Positions 35,550 to 44,294 of a DNA stretch of 64,000 bases are shown piece after piece (positions within the stretch are counted from its first letter, which is position 1; each line of letters opens with the position of its first letter). This DNA comes from Tahibacter aquaticus. GTDB taxonomy: Bacteria > Pseudomonadota > Gammaproteobacteria > Xanthomonadales > Rhodanobacteraceae. The DNA lies in assembly GCF_004363655.1 (NCBI RefSeq), contig NZ_SNZH01000001.1, forward strand, positions 240,569 through 304,568, in the 5' to 3' direction. The position numbers were made by a program, and so were the translations under genes. The notes beneath the pieces were generated by a model. That model saw nothing but the letters and a program-made list of their open reading frames with translations. It made no database searches and was not told the DNA's origin.

Positions 35550-36107
35550 CTACATCATGCCCGTTTCGAGCTTCGCCACATCCGACATCATGGCGTGGGT
35601 CCAGGGCGGATCGAAGGTGAGTTCCACGTCGGCGGCGGCAATGGTCGGAATCGCCTCGACCTTGGCGCGCACGTCGTCGACGAGGATGTCGCCCATGCCG
35701 CAGCCGGGCGCGGTCAGGGTCATGCGCACGCGCACTTCGCGTTCGCCCGATTCGCCACGCACCAGGTCGCATTCGTAGACCAGGCCCAGGTCGACGATGT
35801 TGACCGGGATCTCCGGATCGAAGCAGGTTCGCAATTGCTGCCAAACCAATTTTTCCACTTCTTCATCACTGGCGCCTTCGTCCACCTCGATAGTGGCGGG
35901 CGGCTCCTTGCCGATGGCGTCGGCATCCTCGCCCCGGATGCGGAACAGGTTGCCTTCGATGTAGACGGTGAAGCTGCCGCCCAGAGCCTGGGTGATATAG
36001 CCGATCTGGCCGGCCGGCAAGGTGACGCTCTCGCCCTGCGGCACCATCACGGCGGCGCAGTCGCGTTCGAGCTTGATCGGTTCGGAGCTGTTGCTATATC
36101 CGGCCAT
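35550..36107 (-). CDS. sufT: Iron-sulfur cluster assembly protein SufT
   Basis: A 185-residue SufT with a C-terminal MIP18/DUF59 domain. The segment EEVEKLVWQQLRTCFDPEIP, then VNIVDLGLVYECDL, and MTLTAPGCGMGDILVDDVRA with the conserved Cys, then the end motif LTFDPPWTHAMMSDVAKLE, are all family features. SufT helps Fe-S cluster maturation under high demand. In many bacteria it is the last gene of a suf operon; here it stands alone, 52 bases from the mocR stop. A -10-like TATAAAAT near 35514 is on the other strand and unrelated. Confidence 0.93.
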   Translation of the reverse strand: MAGYSNSSEPIKLERDCAAVMVPQGESVTLPAGQIGYITQALGGSFTVYIEGNLFRIRGEDADAIGKEPPATIEVDEGASDEEVEKLVWQQLRTCFDPEIPVNIVDLGLVYECDLVRGESGEREVRVRMTLTAPGCGMGDILVDDVRAKVEAIPTIAAADVELTFDPPWTHAMMSDVAKLETGMM

Positions 36108-36159
36108 GAGCGGGTTCGAATCCTTCCGGCGCAGGCCGGCAATACGGCAAAAACGCTGA

Positions 36160-37614
36160 TTATGCGGCCTGACGCCGGCCCAGGCCCAGCTCTGCCAGGC
36201 AGGCGCCGAAGATTTTCATCGCCGCCTCGATGTCTGCCGGCGGCAGACTGGCATAGCCCAGCAGCAGGCCGTTGCGGCTGGGCTGTCCGAGGAAATAGGG
36301 TTCGATCGCATAAAGTCCAAGCCCGCGGTCGGCAGCCAGCGCAATCAGGCGCTCGCACTGGCTGCGGCTGATGCCGGGCAGCCAAGCGACCAGATGCATG
36401 CCCGCATGAGTATCGGCCACCTCTACCGCCGGCGCATGCCGGCGCAATCCACCCAGCATGGCATTGCGCCGCTGTTTCAGGGTCTTGGCCGCATCGCGCA
36501 GGTGGCGCTCGAAGCTGCCGTCGGCCATGAAACGGGCCAGTGCACCCTGCTCGATGGCCGGACAGCCGCGGTCGCAGAACCACTTGGCGGCAACGAACGC
36601 CTTCTTCAGCCCCGGCGGCAACACCATGTAGCCCAGGCGCAAGGAAGGAAACAAGGTCTTGGAAAAGCTGCCGATGTAGATCACACGGCCGTGCCGGTCC
36701 AGCGACTGCATGGCCGCCAGCGGATGGGCGTCGTAGCGGAACTCGCCGTCGTAGTCGTCCTCGATCACCCAGGCGCGCTGGCGCGCAGCGTATTCGATCA
36801 GCTCCAGACGCCGTGCCAGCGACATCACCGCCCCGGCGGGGAACTGGTGCGACGGCGTGACCACGACCAGGCGCGCGCCGCGCTCGGGCAGTTCGTCGGT
36901 GCGCAGACCGTCCGCATCCACCGCCACCGCTTCGACGCGCGCACCGTGCGCCTGGAACACCTGGCGCGCGCCGCGGTAGTGGGGGTCTTCCAGGATCACG
37001 CCGTCGGCAGGTTCGACCAGCACCGTTGCGGCGAGGAAAAACGCCTGCTGCGTGCCCGACACGACCAGGATGTCGTCGGCAGCGGCAACGATGCCGCGCC
37101 GGCGCGCGAGGTAGTCGACGATCTGCTCGCGCAGGGCGCGCAGGCCTTGCGGATCGGGATAGTCCAGCTCCGCATGCGCCGAGGCCTGGGCCAGGGCGCG
37201 GCGCCAGGCCGAGGTCAGCGCCGGATTGGTCAGCGGCGAGCCGTATTGCAGGTTGTAGCGCAGGCCCTTGTACTGGCGCCCGGGAATGACTTCATCGAAC
37301 ACTTCGCGCGCGCGCCGGGCGTAGCGTGCGACCGGGCTGGTCGGCACCACCCGCGGGGCGCTGCGCGGCTTGCGTGCGGCCTCGATTTCGGCCACGTACG
37401 AGCCGGAACCGACCTTGCCGACGAGAAATCCTTCCGCATGCAGCTGCTCGTACGCGGCCAGCACGGTATTTCGGGAAAGATCCATTTCTCTTGAAAGTAC
37501 ACGCGTTGCCGGCAGGCGTGCGCCGGCGGCGACGCGGCCGGCCAGGATGGCGGACTTCAATGCCCGCGTGAGTTGCGCGTACAGCGCGCCGTTGCCGTCG
37601 AGTTCGAGATACAC
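36160..37614 (-). CDS. MocR/PdxR-family regulator (GntR wHTH fused to aminotransferase fold)
   Basis: A 484-residue chimeric regulator. Residues 1-75 are a GntR-type winged helix (ALYAQLTRALKSAILAGRVA; LPATRVLSREMDLSRNTVLA). Residues about 110-480 are a fold-type I aminotransferase domain with the PLP-binding Lys in YIGSFSKTLFPSLRLGYMVL and the Asp in WVIEDDYDGEFRYD. MocR proteins use PLP as an effector; PdxR members control vitamin B6 genes. The divergent neighbour encodes a PNPOx-fold protein, which supports a role tied to pyridoxal metabolism, though the target could also be that neighbour alone. The start is GTG at 37614. Confidence 0.92.
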   Translation of the reverse strand: MYLELDGNGALYAQLTRALKSAILAGRVAAGARLPATRVLSREMDLSRNTVLAAYEQLHAEGFLVGKVGSGSYVAEIEAARKPRSAPRVVPTSPVARYARRAREVFDEVIPGRQYKGLRYNLQYGSPLTNPALTSAWRRALAQASAHAELDYPDPQGLRALREQIVDYLARRRGIVAAADDILVVSGTQQAFFLAATVLVEPADGVILEDPHYRGARQVFQAHGARVEAVAVDADGLRTDELPERGARLVVVTPSHQFPAGAVMSLARRLELIEYAARQRAWVIEDDYDGEFRYDAHPLAAMQSLDRHGRVIYIGSFSKTLFPSLRLGYMVLPPGLKKAFVAAKWFCDRGCPAIEQGALARFMADGSFERHLRDAAKTLKQRRNAMLGGLRRHAPAVEVADTHAGMHLVAWLPGISRSQCERLIALAADRGLGLYAIEPYFLGQPSRNGLLLGYASLPPADIEAAMKIFGACLAELGLGRRQAA

Positions 37615-37705
37615 GATTGGCCCTTTCGCACACAGCGATTGCGGTTCTTGGTGGTGCCAATTCTGGACCAGATACTGGCCGCGTCAATAGCCAGGGGAGC
37701 CAACC
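37615..37705. promoter_or_regulatory. Divergent promoter/operator region of mocR
   Basis: This 91-base gap contains the repeated words TGGTGCCA (37651-37658) and TGGACCA (37663-37669), spaced by four bases, and a further CTGGCC at 37676. MocR/PdxR regulators typically bind short direct repeats in the shared promoter, so these are candidate sites. The exact promoter hexamers are not clear. Confidence 0.5.
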
Positions 37706-38359
37706 ATGGTCGAAACCGCCCGCCACCAGGTCCGCCGCGTCAAGGAACGCGCGAGTTATCAGCGCGAACAGGTGCATGCCATCCTCGACGCAGGTTTCCT
37801 CGCCCATGTCGGCTTCGCCGGCTCCGACGGCCAGCCGTTCGTGATTCCCATGATGTACGCTCGCGACGGCGAAGACATCCTGCTGCACGGCTCCATCGCC
37901 AGCCGGCTGATGAAAAGCCTGGCCGAGGGCATCGCCGCCTGCGTCAGCGTGACTCATGTCGACGGCCTGGTACTGGCGCGCTCGCATTTCCATCACTCGG
38001 CCAATTACCGCTCGGTAGTCTGCTTCGGCCGCGCCGTCGTGGTGGACGATGCCGCACAGAAAGTGGCTGCACTGGCCCGTTTCGTCGACGCCATCCTGCC
38101 CGGCCGTGCGGCCGAGTCGCGCGAAGCCGACCGCAACGAGCTGGCGGCCACTCTGCTGCTGCGCTTTTCCATCGAAGATGCCAGCGCCAAGGTGCGCCAG
38201 GGCGAACCCAAGGACGATCCGGCCGACCGCGGCCTGCCGTTGTGGGCCGGCGTCGTGCCGCTGCAGCAGGGCTATGCCGCGCCCATCGCCGCCAGCGATT
38301 GCCCCCTGCCGCCGCCGGCCTCGGTACGACGGCTGTTGGCGGTTGGGGACGGCACATGA
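37706..38359 (+). CDS. Pyridoxamine 5'-phosphate oxidase-fold family protein
   Basis: A 217-residue FMN-binding split-barrel protein of the group often annotated as pyridoxamine 5'-phosphate oxidase family (PF12900-like). Visible patterns are VHAILDAGFLAHVGFAGSDG, QPFVIPMMYARDGEDILLHG and SRLMKSLAEG, then CVSVTHVDGLVLARSHFHHS and NYRSVVCFGRA. True PdxH has different active-site residues, so this may be a flavin- or haem-binding relative. Transcribed divergently from the mocR gene and coupled to the next gene by ATGA. Confidence 0.88.
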   Translation: MVETARHQVRRVKERASYQREQVHAILDAGFLAHVGFAGSDGQPFVIPMMYARDGEDILLHGSIASRLMKSLAEGIAACVSVTHVDGLVLARSHFHHSANYRSVVCFGRAVVVDDAAQKVAALARFVDAILPGRAAESREADRNELAATLLLRFSIEDASAKVRQGEPKDDPADRGLPLWAGVVPLQQGYAAPIAASDCPLPPPASVRRLLAVGDGT

Positions 38360-38763
38360 TCGACTACCGCCTGGGCGAAGTGCCGGATCTGGCCGCCGCA
38401 CGCGATCTGTATGGCGACTGCAGTCTCGGCGTGCGCCGGCCGATCGGCGACGACACGCGTTTTGGCGCAATGCTGTCGCATGCCAACCTGATCGTGACGG
38501 CCTGGGACGGCGAACGCCTGGTCGGCCTGGCGCGCAGCCTCAGCGATTTCGGCTTCACCACGTATCTGGCCGACCTGGCCGTGCGCGACAGCCATCAGCG
38601 CCTGGGTATAGGACGCGAACTGGTACGCCAGACCCAGCGCGCCGCGCCGCAGGCCAAGATCGTGCTGCTGGCAGCGCCGGCCGCGGTCGACTACTACCCG
38701 CGCATCGGTTTCAGCCACCATCCCCAGGCCTGGCTGCTCGACGGCGACGCGCCGCTGCGCTAG
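38356..38763 (+). CDS. GNAT-family N-acetyltransferase
   Basis: A 135-residue GNAT protein. The acetyl-CoA binding segment LADLAVRDSHQRLGIGRELV has the Q/R-x-x-G-x-G motif. The C-terminal strand pattern VDYYPRIGFSHHPQAW is also typical. The substrate is unknown. The ATG at 38356 overlaps the stop of the PNPOx-like gene, so both are made together, probably under the MocR regulator. Confidence 0.9.
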   Translation: MIDYRLGEVPDLAAARDLYGDCSLGVRRPIGDDTRFGAMLSHANLIVTAWDGERLVGLARSLSDFGFTTYLADLAVRDSHQRLGIGRELVRQTQRAAPQAKIVLLAAPAAVDYYPRIGFSHHPQAWLLDGDAPLR

Positions 38764-38849
38764 CAACGCGGAAAGCACGGGGTATCATGCGCGGCCTCCA
38801 CGTCACGCAGCGCCCATGCCCGTACCGTCCAATCCTGTCTTGCCGCGCC

Positions 38850-39305
38850 ATGACGCCTGAACCCCGGCGTCCGCGCCTGAATTGGCTGGGCCTGGCGACC
38901 GCGCTGATGGTCGCCCTTGCCGGCGGGGCGGTGTGGGCGCTGATCGCGCTGTGGCATGAGAGCGAGCTGTGTTTTCTGGCCCTGCCCTTGTCAGCCTTCA
39001 TCGGCGTGCTGCTGCGGCGGCCCGGTCCCGGCGTGAATGCCATCGGCGGCTTGCTGGCGCTGCTGTTCAGTACGCTGGCCTGTGCCTATGCACTGGGCCT
39101 GATCGCGACCGCCCAGGTGTCGCTGCTGCTGGGCCAGCGCCTGACCGACACCTTGCACCGCATCGGCACCGACATGGCTCTTTCCGTTGCCTGGGCCAGG
39201 TTGGACATGTTTGATCTGGCCTGCCTGGCCGCCGCATTGCTGCTGGGCACCGCCTGTGCCGCGCTGCCGCCGCGCCGCAGCCCGCCCGCATTTCCTGCCG
39301 GCTGA
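38850..39305 (+). CDS. Membrane protein of unknown function
   Basis: A 151-residue hydrophobic protein with about four transmembrane helices (for example LGLATALMVALAGGAVWALI near residue 12; AIGGLLALLFSTLACAYALG near 66). The N-terminal leader is basic (MTPEPRRPRLN). The ATG at 38850 places this leader next to the first helix; an ATG at 38787 would add 21 residues of little character. The penultimate region is an Arg/Pro tail after the last helix. No family recognised. Confidence 0.65.
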   Translation: MTPEPRRPRLNWLGLATALMVALAGGAVWALIALWHESELCFLALPLSAFIGVLLRRPGPGVNAIGGLLALLFSTLACAYALGLIATAQVSLLLGQRLTDTLHRIGTDMALSVAWARLDMFDLACLAAALLLGTACAALPPRRSPPAFPAG

Positions 39306-39392
39306 ACCACCAGTGCGGCAACGCCGCCGCGTTGTCATCGCCGCTCCCGTCCGCAGATACTTGCGAACTGTCTTGTCGATTGCCGAGTGCCC

Positions 39393-41204
39393 ATGCTGCA
39401 GACTGCCTACGATCATTTCGAAGCCGGCCGCTACCGCGAAGCCGAACCCATCCTGCGCAGCGTTCTGGCCCACGACGGCAACAACGAGGCTGCCTGCATG
39501 CTGCTGGCGCTGAGCCTGCAGGCGCAACGCCGCGGCGACGAAGCCGCTTTACTGTTCCAGCGCCTGGCGGAAGCACCGGGTGCGAGCTACGAGCACTGGA
39601 ACAACCTCGGCAACTGCCTGCGCGAGGCCGGCCGCAATACCGAAGCCGAGCGGGCCCTGCGCGAAGCGCTGCGCCGCAACCCCAACGAGCCGGGTGTGCT
39701 GATGAACCTCGGCCTCAATTCGCTGGATCTGGGTGACGCCGTCGGTGCCGGCCGCTGGCTGGAGCGCGCCTTGCTGCTGGCACCGCAGGACGGCGAGATC
39801 CGCGTCTATACGGCGATGGCAGCGTTCGAGAACGGCGAGCCGGAAAAAACCCACCAGTTGCTGCAGAACTGGCGCCAGTGGCAGATCTCGCCCGCGTCGC
39901 TGGCCGAGGCCGCCTGGCTGGTAATGCGCCTGGACCAGATCGACACCGCCGAACAGATGCTGGTTGCGGCCCTGCGCAGCGATCCGGAGAACGCGCGCGT
40001 GCTGCTGCGCTGCGCCGGTCTGCATGAACGCTGCAACCGCGTGGACCAGGCGATGCGCATTGCCGAAACGCTGTCGCTGCGTGACGACCTCGATGCGGGC
40101 ATGCGGGAAGACCTGGCCCTGCTGCAGGCCGGCCTGGCCTCCCGCAGCAGCGACGTTGCCACCAGCCGGCGCCTGCACGAAGACCTGATGCAGAACCGCC
40201 AGCAGCTGGAAAAGAATCCGCACATATATTTTTCCTACGCACGAGTCTGCGACCGCGACGGCGACGCCGCCGCAGCGATCGCCGCGCTGGAAAAGGCACA
40301 TGCGGCCAAGACCGAACAGTTACGCCGCCGCGCGCCACATATGTTCGACAGCAGCGCCAGCCCGCTGACCATCGCCAGGCACCGCGTCAGCCCGGCCCAG
40401 TTCGCCGGCTGGTCCACCCAACCCGATGCACCGGACGCCGAAGCCAGCCCGATTTTCGTGGTCGGCTTCCCGCGCTCGGGCACGACCTTGCTGGAAACCA
40501 TGCTCGACGCGCATCCACAGCTGGTCTGCATGGACGAAAGGGCGTACCTGCAGGACCAGATCGCCTTCATGCAGACCAGCGGCCTGCGCTACCCGGAAGA
40601 CCTGGGCAAGCTCACGCCCGGCCAGTGCGCAGCGATGCGGGCGATCTATCGCGAACGCGTGGCGCGGCATACGCGCTGGGGCGACGGCGTGCAGCTGGTG
40701 GACAAGAATCCGCTGAACCTGCTCAAGCTGCCGCTGATCCGCCGCGTCTATCCGAACGCGCGCATCATCCTGGCGCTGCGCCATCCGGCCGACGTACTGC
40801 TGAGCAACTACATGCAGAACTTCCGTTCGCCGGTATTCGTCGCCATGTGCGAGACACCGGAAAGCACGGCGCGCGGCTATGCCACGGCGATGGATTTCTG
40901 GTGCGACCAGTTCGACGTGCTCGGCGGGAATGTGTTCGAATCGCGCTACGAAACCCTGGTCGGCGACCTGCCGGGCCAGGCGCGCCGCCTGGTCGATTTC
41001 CTCGGCCTGCCCTGGAACGATGCGCTGCTGACACCGCATGCGCATGCCGCTTCGCGGGGCTACATCTCCACGCCCAGCTATACCCAGGTGACCGAACCGG
41101 TGAATACGCGCGCGGTGGAGCGCTGGCGGCCTTACCAGCAGTGGCTGGAACCGACCAGGCCGCTGCTGCAGCCTTATCTGGACCGCTGGGCCTACGCCTG
41201 GTAA
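39393..41204 (+). CDS. TPR-containing sulfotransferase family protein
   Basis: A 603-residue protein. Residues 1-320 form tetratricopeptide-like repeats (AGRYREAEPILRSVLAHDGN; WNNLGNCLREAGRNTEAERA; RRNPNEPGVLMNLGLNSLDL). Residues about 345-600 are a sulfotransferase domain: the 5'-phosphosulfate loop FVVGFPRSGTTLLETMLDAH, and the 3'-phosphate region ARIILALRHPADVLLSNYMQ. The fusion is a known type in proteobacteria; acceptor substrates are unknown. A GTG at 39387 is an alternative start. There is no signal peptide, so it acts in the cytoplasm. Confidence 0.9.
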   Translation: MLQTAYDHFEAGRYREAEPILRSVLAHDGNNEAACMLLALSLQAQRRGDEAALLFQRLAEAPGASYEHWNNLGNCLREAGRNTEAERALREALRRNPNEPGVLMNLGLNSLDLGDAVGAGRWLERALLLAPQDGEIRVYTAMAAFENGEPEKTHQLLQNWRQWQISPASLAEAAWLVMRLDQIDTAEQMLVAALRSDPENARVLLRCAGLHERCNRVDQAMRIAETLSLRDDLDAGMREDLALLQAGLASRSSDVATSRRLHEDLMQNRQQLEKNPHIYFSYARVCDRDGDAAAAIAALEKAHAAKTEQLRRRAPHMFDSSASPLTIARHRVSPAQFAGWSTQPDAPDAEASPIFVVGFPRSGTTLLETMLDAHPQLVCMDERAYLQDQIAFMQTSGLRYPEDLGKLTPGQCAAMRAIYRERVARHTRWGDGVQLVDKNPLNLLKLPLIRRVYPNARIILALRHPADVLLSNYMQNFRSPVFVAMCETPESTARGYATAMDFWCDQFDVLGGNVFESRYETLVGDLPGQARRLVDFLGLPWNDALLTPHAHAASRGYISTPSYTQVTEPVNTRAVERWRPYQQWLEPTRPLLQPYLDRWAYAW

Positions 41205-41223
41205 GCGGCAAGAAAAAAGGTAC

Positions 41224-41275
41224 AAAAAATAGAAAGCTAAAAAGCAGCCCGGCAGCGCACTGACGCCCCGGGCTG
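41224..41275 (-). terminator. Terminator of the sigma/anti-sigma/DUF4097 operon (minus strand)
   Basis: An 8-bp stem, CAGCCCGG at 41245-41252 with CCGGGCTG at 41268-41275, is followed on the minus strand by a T-rich tail (CTTTTTAGCTTTCTATTTTTTG, split across 41223-41244). It sits just after the stop of the DUF4097 gene. The convergent sulfotransferase gene ends at 41204. Confidence 0.72.
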
Positions 41276-41282
41276 TACCGCG

Positions 41283-42188
41283 TCATTCGCGCCGCACGGT
41301 CACATTGCCGCTGAAGCTGTCGATGGATATGTCGCCGTCGCCGTCGCCGGCCTTGGCCTTGAGGCTGGAACCGGGGCCGTGCTCGGGTTTTTCCACCGTG
41401 CCGAAGTCGGAACGCAAGGTGCCGCTGAAGCTCTCTGCCTCGATGCGTGCCGACAGGTTCGCGGGAAGGTTGAGGCGTACATCGCCGCTCATGGTTTCGA
41501 GTTCGATGCGCGCGCCCTTGTCCAGGGCGCCGCTGATTTCGATGTCGCCCGACACAGTACTGGCATTGGCCTGCTTCAACGGCGTGGCGGCGCTGATGCG
41601 CACATTGCCGGAAACCGTTTCGTAGCGGTTGTTGCCGCCGACGCCGCGTGCCACGATGTCGCCGCTGACCGACTCGATCGAGGTGTCGGCGGACTTGCCG
41701 TCGAATTCGACGTCGCCGCTGACGCTTTCCAGACGCAGGCGCGGCGTGGTCACGGCCGATACGCGTATGCGCCCGGACACGGAATCCACTGCAACCTCGC
41801 CGCCGGAAAGCTCGCTGATCGCGACGGTGGCGCTGACGACGCCCACTTCCAGCGATACCGTGCGCGGTACCTTGATGTTGAGGATGGTTTCCTGCATCGA
41901 GGAATCCGAGCCCCAGTTGAACCAGCCCTTGGACTTGTCAGGCCCTTCGACGCGGATGTTCAGGCTGCTTTCGCCGCCCTCAACCGCCAGGCGCCGGGCG
42001 CCGTCGCCGAGGGTGCCGCTGATGGAAACCTCGTTCTTGTCCCAGGCCACCACGTTCACCGCGCCCTTTACGTTGTTCACTTCGATGCGGGCGTCGGCAT
42101 CGACCTTGCGCGTCTCGTCGATTGGCGTGCCGGCCAGCGCGAGGCCGGGGGCAAACAGCACGCCCAGTACTAGCAATTTCGTCTTCAT
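41283..42188 (-). CDS. Exported DUF4097 beta-helix protein, third gene of an ECF sigma module
   Basis: A 301-residue secreted protein with a signal peptide (KLLVLGVLFAPGLALAG) and a DUF4097-type repetitive beta structure. Repeats of the type SVSGDI recur (VDSVSGRIRVSAVTT; RLESVSGDVEFDGKSADTSI; STVSGDIEISGALDKGARIE; ETMSGDVRLNLP), which should stack into a beta-solenoid. DUF4097 proteins are of unknown function and are often encoded by ECF sigma operons. The next gene upstream is a possible anti-sigma factor, 19 bases away. Confidence 0.88.
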   Translation of the reverse strand: MKTKLLVLGVLFAPGLALAGTPIDETRKVDADARIEVNNVKGAVNVVAWDKNEVSISGTLGDGARRLAVEGGESSLNIRVEGPDKSKGWFNWGSDSSMQETILNIKVPRTVSLEVGVVSATVAISELSGGEVAVDSVSGRIRVSAVTTPRLRLESVSGDVEFDGKSADTSIESVSGDIVARGVGGNNRYETVSGNVRISAATPLKQANASTVSGDIEISGALDKGARIELETMSGDVRLNLPANLSARIEAESFSGTLRSDFGTVEKPEHGPGSSLKAKAGDGDGDISIDSFSGNVTVRRE

Positions 42189-42207
42189 GTCGTCTCCGGA
42201 ACAGGAT

Positions 42208-42681
42208 TCAGCTCGACGCTAGCCCCATGCGCGCAAGTTTCAGCCGTCGTTCGTTGGTGCGATTGAGCAGACCGACGAGGAAAACCGCGTCGGGTTGTTG
42301 TTGCAGCATCTGTTCGATCTGTTCCGCCGCCGCGTCGAGTTCCACCGCGGCGGCGACCAGGCGCGGATCCTGCGTACGCACCTGCCTGAACTGCTTGTTG
42401 ACCTGGTCCATTGCCGCTGCCGGCGTGTTCTGCGCGGCGACTTCGTCGGCGGGATTGCGGTTTTGCCCTTGCCACAGCGCAGTGACCAGCAGTCCCAGCA
42501 GCACGCTGGCAGCGGCGGCGAAGGGCAAAGCCCAGCGTCGGCGCGGTGCGGCCGGCGGTGCGGCGACGGCCTGTTCGGCGGCAATGCGTGTGGCAATGTC
42601 GAGCCAGAGATCGCGCTGCGGCTGCACCGCACCGCCCAGGTCGCGCATCTGCCGGCGCCACTGGAATTCGTTGTCGCTCAT
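42208..42681 (-). CDS. Putative anti-sigma factor (single-pass membrane protein)
   Basis: A 157-residue protein with a cytoplasmic N-terminus (MSDNEFQWRRQMRDLGGAVQ; PQRDLWLDIATRIAA), one transmembrane helix at about residues 49-68 (ALPFAAAASVLLGLLVTALW) and a periplasmic helical domain of about 80 residues (VNKQFRQVRTQDPRLVAAAV; EQIEQMLQQQPDAVFLVGLL). The sequence QRDLWLDIATRI resembles the start of anti-sigma domains found next to ECF genes. No zinc-binding His/Cys motif is seen. Its ATG overlaps the sigma stop (ATGA). The call rests on topology and position. Confidence 0.78.
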   Translation of the reverse strand: MSDNEFQWRRQMRDLGGAVQPQRDLWLDIATRIAAEQAVAAPPAAPRRRWALPFAAAASVLLGLLVTALWQGQNRNPADEVAAQNTPAAAMDQVNKQFRQVRTQDPRLVAAAVELDAAAEQIEQMLQQQPDAVFLVGLLNRTNERRLKLARMGLASS

Positions 42682-43259
42682 GCCGCTGCTCCGAGTAGTT
42701 TGCGCACCAGGCCGCGGGCGCGGTGCAACTGCGCCTTGGACGAACCTACCGCCATGCCCAGCTCTCTTGCGATTTCTTCATGTTTCCACCCTTCCACATC
42801 GTGCAATACCAGTACGGCGCGGGCGCGCGGCGGCAATTTCGCCACAGCCTGTTCCAGATCGGCGCGTTCGCCGGCGCAGAACGGCACGTCGCCGCCGGCC
42901 GCCAGTTCCAGCACTTCGTCGTCGACGTTCTGTTCGTTGCCGGCGCCACGCAGGTCCATCAGGGCGACATTGACGCCGAGCCGGTACAACCAGGTGGAGA
43001 ATGCACTTTCGAAGCGGAATCCGGCCAGCTTCTGCCAGGCGCGGACGAAGGCGTCCTGGGTCAGCTCCTCGGCACGGGCGTGGTTCATGCCGACGATTCG
43101 CAGGATGGCGCCGTGGACGCGGCCCACGTGCTTGCGATACAGCAGCTCGAAGGCGCGTATATCGCCACCGATGGAGCGCTGGACCAGGGCACTGTCGTCG
43201 GCGGGAACCGGAGCCGACTCAGGCATCGCATAACTCATGGGCAGGCAGGCAGTATTCAT
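42678..43259 (-). CDS. ECF-type RNA polymerase sigma factor
   Basis: A 193-residue sigma-70 family factor of ECF type. Region 2 is clear: ALVQRSIGGDIRAFELLYRK, AEELTQDAFVRAWQKLAGFR, then FSTWLYRLGVNVALMDLR. Region 4 follows: LPPRARAVLVLHDVEGWKHE, then IARELGMAVGSSKAQLHRAR, the HTH that reads the -35 element. The start at 43259 gives MNTACLPMSYAMPES; ATGs at 43238 and 43226 are possible. It precedes a membrane anti-sigma and an exported DUF4097 protein, so it should respond to an envelope signal. Confidence 0.9.
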   Translation of the reverse strand: MNTACLPMSYAMPESAPVPADDSALVQRSIGGDIRAFELLYRKHVGRVHGAILRIVGMNHARAEELTQDAFVRAWQKLAGFRFESAFSTWLYRLGVNVALMDLRGAGNEQNVDDEVLELAAGGDVPFCAGERADLEQAVAKLPPRARAVLVLHDVEGWKHEEIARELGMAVGSSKAQLHRARGLVRKLLGAAA

Positions 43260-43294
43260 GGTGCCAGCTTGGATGCGCCATTCCGGCGCAGGGT

Positions 43295-44206
43295 TTAAGC
43301 CAGCCTGCGCGCATGCGCTGCCGCAGCACATACCGTGGCGAAGTGAATGTCGACGATGTCCGCCACGTCCGGGGCATAACCGCCTGCCATGCTGATCGCC
43401 AGTGGCAGACTATGCCGCAGGCAGGCATCCAGCACCATGTCGTCGCGGGCGGCCAGGCCGGACTTGCTCAGGGCCAGGCGGCCAAGCCGGTCCTGCGCAT
43501 AGGGATCGGCACCGGCGAGGTAGATGACGGCGTCGGCACCGGCCCGGCTCAGCGCCCGCGGCAGGTGGGTGGCCAACGCATCCAGGTACTGCGCGTCGTC
43601 GCAGCCGTCTGCCAGCTCGACGTCCAGATCGCTGCATTCCTTCACGGCCGGGTAGTTGCGCTCGCCGTGCAGGGAGAAAGTGAAGATGCTCGGGTCGTCA
43701 CGCACGATCGCCGCGGTGCCGTTGCCCTGGTGTACGTCCAGGTCGATCACCAGCAGGCGCCGGGCCAGGCCCAGTGCCTGTACATGGCGCGCGGCAATGA
43801 CAGAGTCGTTGAAGACGCAATAGCCGGCGCCCTGGTCGGCAAACGCGTGATGCGTGCCACCGGCCAGGTTTACCGCCACGCCGTCACCGCGCAGCGCCGT
43901 TTCCAGCGCAGCCATGGTGCCGCCGGCAGAACGGCGCGAACGCTCGATCATCGACGCCGACCAGGGAAAACCGATCTTGCGCAGCTCGGCCGCGCTGAGT
44001 TCGCCGCGGCTGGCGCGCATCACGTAGGCGGAGTCGTGGGCGCGCTGCAAGGCCGCGTCGCTGGCCGGCTGCGGTTCGATCAGCGCGATACCCAGGCTGT
44101 CGGCCGCCGCCGCGACGCGCTGGTACAGCAACGCATACTTCGCCATCGGAAAACGGTGTTCCGTCGGCAGCGGCAGTACGAAGTGATGGCAGTAGTAGGC
44201 GTTCAC
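43295..44206 (-). CDS. Histone deacetylase-family (class II-like) amidohydrolase
   Basis: A 303-residue zinc hydrolase of the HDAC/AcuC/acetylpolyamine amidohydrolase superfamily. The active-site His pair and surrounding loop are seen in LAGGTHHAFADQGAGYCVFN, and the zinc ligands in VIDLDVHQGNGTAAI and the later GADPYAQDRLGRLALS; SMAGGYAPD is the C-terminal catalytic loop. The GTG start at 44206 (MNAYYCHHFVLPLPTEHRF) fits the family N-terminus. Substrates in bacteria are acetyl-lysine proteins or acetylpolyamines; which applies here is unknown. Between pckG (88 bases) and the sigma gene (35 bases), same strand. Confidence 0.92.
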   Translation of the reverse strand: MNAYYCHHFVLPLPTEHRFPMAKYALLYQRVAAAADSLGIALIEPQPASDAALQRAHDSAYVMRASRGELSAAELRKIGFPWSASMIERSRRSAGGTMAALETALRGDGVAVNLAGGTHHAFADQGAGYCVFNDSVIAARHVQALGLARRLLVIDLDVHQGNGTAAIVRDDPSIFTFSLHGERNYPAVKECSDLDVELADGCDDAQYLDALATHLPRALSRAGADAVIYLAGADPYAQDRLGRLALSKSGLAARDDMVLDACLRHSLPLAISMAGGYAPDVADIVDIHFATVCAAAAHARRLA

Positions 44207-44294
44207 GCGCGTGTGACGAGGGCAGCTGGCAGGCAACGCGCGCGGCGCGGCCGCTGCACGTTGCCTATGCCCGGCATTTCCGCGCCGGCGGCTT

